From positions 62,001-126,000 of the forward strand of contig DASVTY010000006.1 in assembly GCA_036387315.1 (NCBI GenBank): a stretch of 64,000 bases of DNA, in the 5' to 3' direction. The position numbers were made by a program, and so were the translations under genes. Below, in pieces: positions 16,726-24,467 of the stretch (position 1 is the first letter of the stretch; the number at the start of each line of letters is the position of its first letter). The notes below the pieces were generated by a model. That model worked only from the letters and a program-made list of their open reading frames with translations, had not been told where the DNA came from and made no database searches. This DNA is from JALZCH01 sp036387315. GTDB taxonomy: Bacteria > Acidobacteriota > Blastocatellia > Pyrinomonadales > Pyrinomonadaceae.

Positions 16726-19700
16726 TAGCGCGCTCGAACTTTAACAGATTTTTTGCCGCAGGTTGATTGAAACACGATTGTAAAATCGCCTTTATTTTCG
16801 CTGATTGAACGAATTTCATAAAGCGCGCGATTTCCCGAAATCTGCACGTCTTTATTGAGCTTTATTTCAATATCGCTTGGATTTTCAGACGTTGCGACGA
16901 GACTTTCGACCGATTCGCCTTCACCTTCGATTCCGACCAGAAGCGACGCGACACCGCCGCCGCTCAAAACCGAAACTTCCGTTTGATTCAACCAAATCAC
17001 GCAGGCGAGACGCGGGCGAGTTGCGGGCTTGCCCGGTATTTCGAGCGTCGAAGTAATCTTAACGTTCGGATTTGTTTCCGGCGGCGGTTCACTGCGTACC
17101 GGCTCGGTTTTGGCTGTTTCGGCTTTTTCGGTTTTTGCGACCGGAATTTCCGTGACGGTATTTTTCAAATTATCAATCAGCAAAACCCGCATCGGCGACG
17201 GAACTTCCGGTTTCGGTTCGGGCAATTTGCCCGCATTCCCCGATTGATTTTTAGTTTCTTCTTTAACTTCTTCCGGTTTTACAGCCAAATTACCGGGCGT
17301 TGCATTATTTTCCGCCTTTTCCGTTTTGGTTTCGGACTCGGGTTTTTCTTCCGTCGGCAACGGTTCTGCGAGCGTTTCCTTTTTCCCGGTTTCGAGCGCG
17401 GCTTCGTCAGATTTTGCGGTTTCCGGTTTTACTTCCGATTTTACTTCTGATTTCTCTGGGTTTTTTTCTTCGACTCTTGCAGTTTCAGATTTTGTCTCGG
17501 TTTTGGGCGCGTCGGGTTTCGGTTCGGTTTTTACCGCTTCCGGCGAATTGTTTGTGCTTGGCTCAACCGTTTCTTTCAATTGCGGCTGCTGCGCGGTTGA
17601 TGTTTCCGTTTGTGCGGCGTCAGCGACTTTTTTCTCAGGCTCAGCCGATTTCGTTTCCGGTTGTGTTTCGACTTGGGGCGGTTGCGGAATCGGCGCGGGT
17701 TTGGTTTGAGGCGGATTTATTTCGGCGATTATTTCCGGCAAAGGATTTTTCATCGTCGCGCTCGTTTGCGTCACCGGCAGCACATTCGATCCGGGCGCTT
17801 GCGCAGTGGCGACTTCGCCGAGCTTGATGTCCAAGCCTCTGCTGGAGCCGTAAGTGCGGATGTACAAAGCCTCGATGAAGGCGCGCCGATTTTGGTCGGG
17901 CGCTGCGCTGAGGTAGCTTTTCGCGTAAGAATCGAGAGCTTCGCGTCCCTTTCCGGCTTTTTCGAGCGCCGCGCCCAAACGCCATTGGCTCGAACGCCAC
18001 CACGCGCTTTTTTCCGGCAAAATTCCGACCGCGCGTTTCAGGCGGACGACGGCTTCCTCAGTGCGATCTTGATTATAAAGCGACCAACCGGCGATTTCTT
18101 CGATTCTGCCACGCAAAATATTAATCAAAACGCCGCGTCCGATTTCCGGCACGTTGACGATATTTCCTTGAGCCGCGGCGAGCTGACGCGGCTCATAAAG
18201 CTCTTCCGCCAGAACAGCCGCCGAAGCCGCCGGAATTTGAGCGCCTGCGTCAACTCCCTCGGTCGCCGCCTGCGCGAACTCCAAAACCTGCGGCAAAGCT
18301 ACGTTTTCTTTCAACAAACGATTTGCCGCATAAAGTTTGCGGTGAACGCTCGCTCCGTCATTCCCGGCGACGAATTCCTGAGCGGTTTTGGCGATTTCCG
18401 TTTCGTCCTTTTTCGCCGAATTCAGAGCGTCGGCAAAAGCGAGCAGCTTTTTCATCTGCTCGGCTCCGTCTTCGGTGTCAGCGGATGCAGGCTGCAAGAT
18501 CGAGGCGCGGCGTTCGAGCGCCAAAAGCTCAATAAAATTCGGGGCTTCCTGTTTGATTCTGCCCGCTAATTTCGTTTCCAGCACTCCGTTTTTGAACTGA
18601 AAATTTTTGCGTAAATCCGCAACTGCTTCTTCGTAAAATCCGGCGGCGGCGCGTGCAGTCGCCAATTCGTAATCGAGCGTCGGAAAATTGCCGTATTGTT
18701 TGGCGATCAGCAAAGCGCGTTCGGCTTCGAGCGGTTTGCCTTCGTTTAATAAACCGCGCGCCAGAGCGATGTGCGCCCAAGTGTAGCGCGGCTCGATTTC
18801 GACGGCTTTTCGCCCCAATTCGACAGCTTTTGCGGCTTCTTTGTTGGCAGCGTACCAGTAAGCGGCGGTCGCCAAAAGCTGATAATTTTTCGGATTTTGT
18901 TCGAGCGCCGCGTTCATTTCGGTTTCGGCTTCGGTTCTATTTCCGGCTCCGAAAAGCGCAAGAACCAGCCCGCTGCGGGCGGCTTCATCGGTCGGATTTT
19001 CCTGCAAGATTTCGCGATAAATCCGCGCGGCATCTTCGGATTGTCCGAGACCGCGCAGTGAATCAGCCAAACCGCGCTTGGCGGCAATTGATTTCGGGTC
19101 GAGCTTGAGAGCGCTTTCAAACGCTTGCGAAGCGGCTTCGAGCCGAAAGCCGATTCGGTGTGCCAAGCCGAGCGTGATTTGCGGTGTCGGCGAATCTGAT
19201 TTCAATCCGGCGGCGCGCGAAGCCAGACGGCGCGCGTCCTCCGAATTTTCGATAATCAGATAAAACTGTGCGAGAGCGATTAATCTTTCGGGATTATCTC
19301 CGGCTTTTTCCTCAACTTTTTTGGCGATTTCGAGCGCGGCGGCTTGCTCGCCGCGGAAAAACAAATTGGCGGGAATACGGCTGACGACATCAGCGAAAAG
19401 CTTATCCGACATCGCGGCGGGCGTTTCTTTGAGAGCGAGCTTGAATTGTTCTTTGCCGCCCAACGGATCGCCTGTCCGCATCAATTCGTCGCCATATTCG
19501 GCGCGCGCCGCAACAAGCGATTCCTGCGCTCGCAGCTTGAGCGGCGAGCGCGGATATTTCGTCAAGAATTCTTTCAACTTTCCGATTCGCTCAAACGGAT
19601 TCGTCAGAGTCTGAACCGCTTCAAAAGCCGCTTTCTCGTCTTCGGTCGGCGCTTTTTCGGCGACGACGGTTTCGGATTTCGGTTTGCTGTTTTTGGCTAC

Positions 19701-20003
19701 AGTTTCAACGTTTTTCTTTTGGGCGGTCGGTTCGACTTTTTTCGCAGTTTGAGAGGATGATTTTGAATCTTTTTTTGCGGTCGGCTTCTGGTCTTTTTTC
19801 GTTGTCTTTGCGTTTTCCTTGGAATTTTTGTCGTCTTTATTCGATTCTTTGGAGTTCTTCGCGTCTTTTTTCGCTGTTGCAGAATCCTTCTTCGTCGGTT
19901 TTGCGTCTTTTTTCGCCGTTTGCGCTGTTGCAATCGTGCCGCCGATTAAACAAAGCGAAAGCAAAAAAGATAAAAGGGTGTGGTTAAAACTTCTCATTGC
20001 CAA
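16725..20003 (-). CDS. Large secreted TPR protein with Lys-rich and Pro/Glu-rich linkers
   Basis: A 1092-residue protein. It begins with a signal peptide (FNHTLLSFLLSLCLIGGTIA). A Lys/Asp/Ser low-complexity stretch follows (about 30-115, KKD-type repeats). Residues about 120-690 are tetratricopeptide repeats, for example ALKLDPKSIAAKRGLADSL, EILQENPTDEAARSGL and ALEQNPKNYQLLATAA. A long Pro/Glu/Lys/Thr-rich linker spans about 740-960, and a beta-rich C-terminal domain of about 120 residues ends the chain. It is probably exported and works as a scaffold in the envelope; no enzyme motif is visible. ATG at 19997 is an alternative start. Its TAA overlaps the era ATG. Confidence 0.75.
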   Translation of the reverse strand: MAMRSFNHTLLSFLLSLCLIGGTIATAQTAKKDAKPTKKDSATAKKDAKNSKESNKDDKNSKENAKTTKKDQKPTAKKDSKSSSQTAKKVEPTAQKKNVETVAKNSKPKSETVVAEKAPTEDEKAAFEAVQTLTNPFERIGKLKEFLTKYPRSPLKLRAQESLVAARAEYGDELMRTGDPLGGKEQFKLALKETPAAMSDKLFADVVSRIPANLFFRGEQAAALEIAKKVEEKAGDNPERLIALAQFYLIIENSEDARRLASRAAGLKSDSPTPQITLGLAHRIGFRLEAASQAFESALKLDPKSIAAKRGLADSLRGLGQSEDAARIYREILQENPTDEAARSGLVLALFGAGNRTEAETEMNAALEQNPKNYQLLATAAYWYAANKEAAKAVELGRKAVEIEPRYTWAHIALARGLLNEGKPLEAERALLIAKQYGNFPTLDYELATARAAAGFYEEAVADLRKNFQFKNGVLETKLAGRIKQEAPNFIELLALERRASILQPASADTEDGAEQMKKLLAFADALNSAKKDETEIAKTAQEFVAGNDGASVHRKLYAANRLLKENVALPQVLEFAQAATEGVDAGAQIPAASAAVLAEELYEPRQLAAAQGNIVNVPEIGRGVLINILRGRIEEIAGWSLYNQDRTEEAVVRLKRAVGILPEKSAWWRSSQWRLGAALEKAGKGREALDSYAKSYLSAAPDQNRRAFIEALYIRTYGSSRGLDIKLGEVATAQAPGSNVLPVTQTSATMKNPLPEIIAEINPPQTKPAPIPQPPQVETQPETKSAEPEKKVADAAQTETSTAQQPQLKETVEPSTNNSPEAVKTEPKPDAPKTETKSETARVEEKNPEKSEVKSEVKPETAKSDEAALETGKKETLAEPLPTEEKPESETKTEKAENNATPGNLAVKPEEVKEETKNQSGNAGKLPEPKPEVPSPMRVLLIDNLKNTVTEIPVAKTEKAETAKTEPVRSEPPPETNPNVKITSTLEIPGKPATRPRLACVIWLNQTEVSVLSGGGVASLLVGIEGEGESVESLVATSENPSDIEIKLNKDVQISGNRALYEIRSISENKGDFTIVFQSTCGKKSVKVRAR

Positions 20004-20132
20004 AACTCGTTTCTCTCCAATTTAATTTGCGAAAACTGATGATAACACGCTTTGTCCACACGTAAAATTTCAAAACCGACGTTTTCCGATTGTTTGATGT
20101 CGTCGGCAAGAGAGTCTATTCTTGTTTTCGAG

Positions 20133-20654
20133 ATGAACGAACTCGAAGAAAACTGGGCTGATTTTATGCGCGAAGCCAATTTGCGTGCGCGTGGCGCAAA
20201 CAGCGGCGTCGCGGATTATTTGCGGTTGCGCGAAACGAACGATGCCGCGCGGCGAATCGGAATCGAATGGTTGCTGGGCGCTTTTCTGCAAGTCGCGGCG
20301 GAGGCAAACCGGCGCGGAATGGGCATCGCGGTCGAGAAAAAAGAGCCGCACAGCTTTCCGGTCGGCGCGGCGACAATGCAAGGCTCGCTCGTTCGTCTCA
20401 AGATTGGCATTCGCTCCGTTGCGGTCGAAGCCGGTTATCCACAAACACCGCAGGACGGTTTTGTGCGCGGCGGAGGTCTCGCCTGCGCCCGGATTTCGCA
20501 TTTCGGTCTCGCAAAAGCCAACGAAGAGTTGATGCTGATTCGCAGCGAACAAACACCGCCCGTTTGGTACATTGTCGAAGAAAATAATTTTCGCCAACAG
20601 TTTCACATTCCGCGTCTCAAGCATCATTTCGAGACATTTGTTGGAAAGGTTTAG
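20133..20654 (+). CDS. Hypothetical cytoplasmic protein
   Basis: From ATG 20133 it encodes 173 residues; an earlier in-frame ATG at 20052 would add 27 residues that look like non-coding sequence overlapping the divergent promoter. The protein starts MNELEENWADFMREANLRAR and has a conserved-looking middle with GSLVRLKIGIRSVAVEAG and GFVRGGGLACARISHFGLAK. No known family or motif was recognised. It is divergent from the large TPR gene. A nearly equal-length ORF lies on the other strand; codon use and context favour the plus-strand reading. Confidence 0.6.
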   Translation: MNELEENWADFMREANLRARGANSGVADYLRLRETNDAARRIGIEWLLGAFLQVAAEANRRGMGIAVEKKEPHSFPVGAATMQGSLVRLKIGIRSVAVEAGYPQTPQDGFVRGGGLACARISHFGLAKANEELMLIRSEQTPPVWYIVEENNFRQQFHIPRLKHHFETFVGKV

Positions 20655-20874
20655 AACTCTTTTCAACCATCTGCGCCGCAGGCTCTACCATTTGGTTTGC
20701 GCCCGTTTTCTCTTATCTTTCCGCCGATTCGGTTAAATGGCGCAAATAAAATATTTCAGGTTTTTCTTCCGGTGTGGTATGGAGTTTGCCATTCTCTGCA
20801 ACGGGAACACACGCATCGTCTGATGTTTCAAACGCGGACGCAAGCGGCAAGATAAAATTATTAGGAGAACGACA

Positions 20875-21477
20875 ATGAACAAATTCAAATCTTTGCTTGG
20901 TATTTTCGCCTTTTCTCTCCTGTTATTGGGCGCGATGCCTGTGACGGCTTCAGCACAATACGGCGATATACTCGGAGACATTTTCGGCAACGGACGCAAT
21001 AATCGCAGAAACGACAGAAACGACACATACAACCGGGGCAATGTCGAAGGCGCGATAGATCGGGTTAAATCCCGCTCTGACGATTTCCGCAACGCGCTCG
21101 ACGATGCGCTCGACAACAGCCGTATGAATGGCAGAAACCGCGAAGACCGTATTATTTCGGTGGCGAGAGATTTTGAACGCGCCGCCAATCGCCTCGAAGA
21201 CCGTTACGACGACGGACGCAATTCGCGCCGCAATCGCAACAACAGCGATGTTCAAAACCTTTTGCAGCTCGGCGCGCAGCTCGACAGCTTTGTCTATAAT
21301 CAAGGTCGCCGCTTAGACCGCCGGGTTCAAAACGAATGGTCAACGATTCGCCGCGATTTGCAAACAATTGCTTATGCTTACGGCTACAATTTCGGAGACA
21401 ACGGCGATTATCGCAACGACCGCCGCAACCGGCGCAACGACGATAACAGACGGAACAGAGACAACTACCCGTACTAA
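20875..21477 (+). CDS. Secreted Arg/Asn-rich low-complexity protein
   Basis: A 200-residue protein with a signal peptide (MNKFKSLLGIFAFSLLLLGA through TASAQ). The mature part alternates Arg/Asn/Asp-rich stretches (NNRRNDRNDTYNRG and the tail DRRNRRNDDNRRNRDNYPY) with amphipathic helices (IDRVKSRSDDFRNALDDAL; DVQNLLQLGAQLDSFVY). Many such proteins occur in soil Acidobacteriota-like genomes; the role is unknown. The start is fixed by ATTAGGAGAACGACA before ATG. A hairpin terminator follows. Confidence 0.7.
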   Translation: MNKFKSLLGIFAFSLLLLGAMPVTASAQYGDILGDIFGNGRNNRRNDRNDTYNRGNVEGAIDRVKSRSDDFRNALDDALDNSRMNGRNREDRIISVARDFERAANRLEDRYDDGRNSRRNRNNSDVQNLLQLGAQLDSFVYNQGRRLDRRVQNEWSTIRRDLQTIAYAYGYNFGDNGDYRNDRRNRRNDDNRRNRDNYPY

Positions 21478-21500
21478 TCGAAATTTAAAAATCGAATCGA

Positions 21501-21540
21501 AAAAGAGGAATGGCTAACGGGGCTGTTCCTCTTTTCTTTT
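21501..21540 (+). terminator. Rho-independent-like terminator
   Basis: AAAAGAGGAA (21501-21510) pairs with TTCCTCTTTT (21526-21535) around a 15-base loop and is followed by CTTTT. It follows the Arg/Asn-rich protein gene by 24 bases. Confidence 0.7.
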
Positions 21541-21567
21541 GTTCGATTAACAATTTACGATAGACGA

Positions 21568-22416
21568 ATGACCGGAACTCTTTATCTCGTCGCTACTCCG
21601 ATTGGCAATCTCGGCGACATTTCGCTGCGCGCTCTGGAAACGCTCAAATCCGTTGATTTAATCGCCTGCGAAGATACGCGCCAAACGGGAAAACTGCTCA
21701 AGCATTTCGGCATTTCCGCAAAGCTCATCAGCTATCACGAACACAACGAAAAGGAACGCGCGGAAGAATTAAAAAAAATGCTGCTCGCGGGCAAAAATAT
21801 TGCCATTGCAACCGACGCCGGAACGCCCGGAATTGCTGACCCGGCTTTCCGCGCCGTGCAAGCCGCGATTGAAGCCGAAATCAAAATCATTCCGATTCCC
21901 GGCGCAGTCGCTTTTGCTAACGCCGCAATTGTCTCCGGTTTGCCGACTGATTCGCTGTTTTTCGGCAATTTTCTACCCGCCAGAAAAACCGAACGCCGCC
22001 GCAGATTGCAGGAAACCGCCGCAATTCCGGCAACTCTCGTTTTTTACGAAACGCCCCACCGCTTGCGCGCCGCGCTCGCCGATTGTCTCGAAATCTTGGG
22101 AAACCGCCGGGCGGCTGTTCTCCGCGAATTAACCAAACTGCACGAAGAAGCAGTGCGCGGCGATTTAAAAGATTTAATTCAAAAATTTACCGAAACCGAG
22201 CCGCGCGGAGAAATTGTTTTGGTAATTGACCGGAACGAAGTCCAAAGTTCAAAGTCCGAAATCCAAAGTCAGAAAACAATTGCAGCGCGTGTGGCGGAAC
22301 TCGAAGCGGAAGGCTTAAACAACCGCGCCGCGCTCAAACAAGCCGCCCGTGAATTCGGCGTCGCTCGTTCTGAGGCTTACCGGCGACTCGTCGAAGAAAA
22401 GAATTTTGAAAGTTAA
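21568..22416 (+). CDS. rsmI: 16S rRNA (cytidine-1402-2'-O)-methyltransferase
   Basis: A 282-residue RsmI of the tetrapyrrole-methylase fold, which methylates the ribose of C1402 in 16S rRNA with SAM. Family motifs in order: LVATPIGNLGDISLRALETL, CEDTRQTGKLL, SYHEHNE, IATDAGTPGIADP, IPIPGAVAFANA, FFGNFLPA, VFYETPHRL and RELTKLHEE. An in-frame array of five 7-base units encodes residues about 224-235 (VQSSKSEIQSQ) in the linker before the C-terminal helix domain (AALKQAAREFGVARSEAYRR), a place where an insertion should be tolerated. Confidence 0.96.
   Translation: MTGTLYLVATPIGNLGDISLRALETLKSVDLIACEDTRQTGKLLKHFGISAKLISYHEHNEKERAEELKKMLLAGKNIAIATDAGTPGIADPAFRAVQAAIEAEIKIIPIPGAVAFANAAIVSGLPTDSLFFGNFLPARKTERRRRLQETAAIPATLVFYETPHRLRAALADCLEILGNRRAAVLRELTKLHEEAVRGDLKDLIQKFTETEPRGEIVLVIDRNEVQSSKSEIQSQKTIAARVAELEAEGLNNRAALKQAAREFGVARSEAYRRLVEEKNFES
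22237..22271. repeat. Five 7-base units in frame inside rsmI
   Basis: Units GAAGTCC, AAAGTTC, AAAGTCC, GAAATCC, AAAGTCA make exactly 35 bases and stay in frame. The encoded peptide is Ser/Gln/Lys-rich and resembles the one encoded by the array in era. Confidence 0.75.
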
Positions 22417-22492
22417 ACATAAGAAATTATACTCACAGGCTCGTCGCGTTTTCCGTAACCTTTTATCGGAAAACGATTTCCAAAAATCGAAA

Positions 22493-23773
22493 ATGAAAAC
22501 AATAAATTTTTTAATTCTGTTGCTGCTACTTATCGCACCGGCAAACACCGCGTTTTCACAATCGCCGAATATCCAATTCGACCAAACAATTACGGTGTTA
22601 AAAACAAATCCGAAAGTCGCCCGCGCGCTTTCTTACATTCGGGAAATCGAACCCGCGACGCTCGAAGAGCAAATCCGCATCACGGAAATCCCCGCTCCGA
22701 CTTTTAAAGAAGCCAAACGCGCCGAATATTTTCGCCAAAGATTTACTGAACTCGGCTTGAAAAACGTGCGAATTGACGCGGCAGGAAACGCAATTGGCGA
22801 GCGTCCGGGCAGAACCGGCAAACCGACTCTGGTTTTAGCCGCCCATCTCGACACGGTTTTTGACGAAACAACCGATGTCAAAGTCCGGCGCGAGGGAAAT
22901 CTGCTCAAAGCGCCGGGAATTTCCGACGACGGACGCGGTTTGACTCTGCTGCTGGCGATTGCCAAAACTTTGAACGAAGCAAAAATCGAAACCGAAGGCA
23001 CGATTATTTTCGTCGCCAACACAGCCGAAGAAGGCTTGGGCGATTTGAAAGGCGTCAAACATCTTTTCAATCAGGAATTAAAAGGACGAATCACGCATTT
23101 CATTTCGATTGACGGCGCGGGCTTGGGAATCACGCACGCGGCGGTCGGCAGCCGACGTTATCGAACGATTTTCAAAGGCGCGGGCGGGCATTCTTACGGC
23201 GCATTCGGAATGCCGAATCCGATTCACGCGCTTGGTCGCCTGATTGAAAAAACGTCTCGCTTTCAAGTTCCAAACAAGCCGAAAACCACATTTAACGTCG
23301 GCAAAATCGCGGGCGGCACGAGCGTTAATTCAATCTCGCAAACCGCGACGCTCGAAATTGATATGCGCAGCGAAGAACCGCAGGAGCTGCAAAAGCTCGA
23401 CGCCGCTTACAAACAAGCCGTCGAACAGGCTTTGCAGGAAGAAAACGCGCGCTGGCAGCACAGGGAAAAGTTAACGGTCGAAAACACGGAAGTCGGAAAT
23501 CGCCCCGCCGGAACGCAAAGTCTCGACGCGCCGATTGTGCAAATCGCAAGAGCGGCAAATCGTGCGCTCAATGTTAAATCAGAGCTTTCGGCGAGCAGCA
23601 CCGATTCAAACATCCCGATTTCGCTCGGCATTCCCGCAATCACGATTGACGGCGGCGGAGACGCGACCGGAACGCACGCTTTGCAGGAAGCGTTCGATTC
23701 GACCGACAGCCACATCGGAAGCCAGCGCGCTTTGCTGATTGTTTTGGGAATTGTCGGTTTGCGCGGAAATTAA
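22493..23773 (+). CDS. Secreted M20-family metallopeptidase
   Basis: From ATG 22493 it is a 426-residue M20 (PepT/ArgE-like) peptidase with a signal peptide (MKTINFLILLLLLIAPANTA). The dinuclear zinc site is complete: AAHLDTVFDE (His, Asp), GISDDGRG (Asp), ANTAEEGLGD (Glu-Glu, general base and ligand), FISIDGAGLG and GTHALQEAFD (His). The dimerisation domain lies between (GAGGHSYGAFGMPNPIHALG). It probably trims peptides in the periplasm. The ORF extends upstream to 22349 inside rsmI, but only the ATG at 22493 begins with the signal peptide. Confidence 0.9.
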   Translation: MKTINFLILLLLLIAPANTAFSQSPNIQFDQTITVLKTNPKVARALSYIREIEPATLEEQIRITEIPAPTFKEAKRAEYFRQRFTELGLKNVRIDAAGNAIGERPGRTGKPTLVLAAHLDTVFDETTDVKVRREGNLLKAPGISDDGRGLTLLLAIAKTLNEAKIETEGTIIFVANTAEEGLGDLKGVKHLFNQELKGRITHFISIDGAGLGITHAAVGSRRYRTIFKGAGGHSYGAFGMPNPIHALGRLIEKTSRFQVPNKPKTTFNVGKIAGGTSVNSISQTATLEIDMRSEEPQELQKLDAAYKQAVEQALQEENARWQHREKLTVENTEVGNRPAGTQSLDAPIVQIARAANRALNVKSELSASSTDSNIPISLGIPAITIDGGGDATGTHALQEAFDSTDSHIGSQRALLIVLGIVGLRGN

Positions 23774-23830
23774 ACTGCGGAAAATATGTGAGTAAAATAA
23801 AATGTGCGAGAATTTGTTGAGGGAGGTTTT

Positions 23831-24466
23831 ATGAGCGTTGCAGAAATTACCGAAACGCGAGTTTTTAATGCCAATCAAATTGTGCCTCAGCGTTTGACGT
23901 GGGAAGAATATTTGCGCTTTGGCGAGGAAAACACTCTGGCTGAATGGGTTGACGGGAGAGTTATTGTGTTATTTTCAGGCTCAACAAAACATCAGCAAAT
24001 AGTCGGATTTTTAGATCGCGTTATCGGCTTTTACATCGAAACGCACAATTTGGGACAAGTTTTTACCGCGCCTTATGCAATGAAGCTCAGCAAATTGCGG
24101 CGCGGGCGTGAACCTGATCTGCTTTTCGTCAGCCGCGAGCGCGAGCATTTGATTACAAAAACTTTTCTCGACGGCGCGGCTGATTTGGTCGTCGAAGTCG
24201 TCTCGCCCGAATCGGTCGAGCGCGACAGCGTGCAGAAATTCGCTGAATACGAAGCCGCCGGAATCCGGGAATACTGGCTGATTGATTACACAAGTCAAAC
24301 CGCAATCTTTTATCAACTCGACGAAAAAGGACAGTATCAGCCAGCCGAAACAACCGACGGCGTTTTTCATTCAACCGTTTTGCCCGGCTTTTTCATTCGC
24401 GAAAACTGGCTCTGGCAGGAGCGCCTGCATACATTTGAAGCCTTGCGCGAACTCGGAATTCTTTAA
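23831..24466 (+). CDS. Uma2-family PD-(D/E)XK endonuclease-like protein
   Basis: A 211-residue Uma2 (DUF820) protein. The family core is present: RLTWEEYLRFGEENTLAEWV with DGRVIV, SGSTKHQQIVGFL, GREPDLLFVS (the Asp of the PD motif), DLVVEVVSPESVERD (the ExV/K-like strand), KFAEYEAAGIREYWLID. The Lys of ExK is replaced by Val in this strand, as is common in Uma2. These genes are numerous in cyanobacteria and some soil phyla; their function is unproven. GGGAGGTTTT directly before ATG 23831 fixes the start. It converges with uvrA, with one base between the two stops. Confidence 0.9.
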   Translation: MSVAEITETRVFNANQIVPQRLTWEEYLRFGEENTLAEWVDGRVIVLFSGSTKHQQIVGFLDRVIGFYIETHNLGQVFTAPYAMKLSKLRRGREPDLLFVSREREHLITKTFLDGAADLVVEVVSPESVERDSVQKFAEYEAAGIREYWLIDYTSQTAIFYQLDEKGQYQPAETTDGVFHSTVLPGFFIRENWLWQERLHTFEALRELGIL

Positions 24467-24467
24467 T

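Noticed and set aside
17610..18569. 319-codon plus-strand ORF opposite the large TPR gene
   Set aside because: Arg/Phe-rich product without domains, fully inside the TPR-coding region on the other strand.
20070..20666. 198-codon minus-strand ORF opposite the hypothetical gene at 20133
   Set aside because: Similar in length to the plus ORF, but Arg/Cys-rich and without ribosome-binding site; the plus frame has normal codon use.
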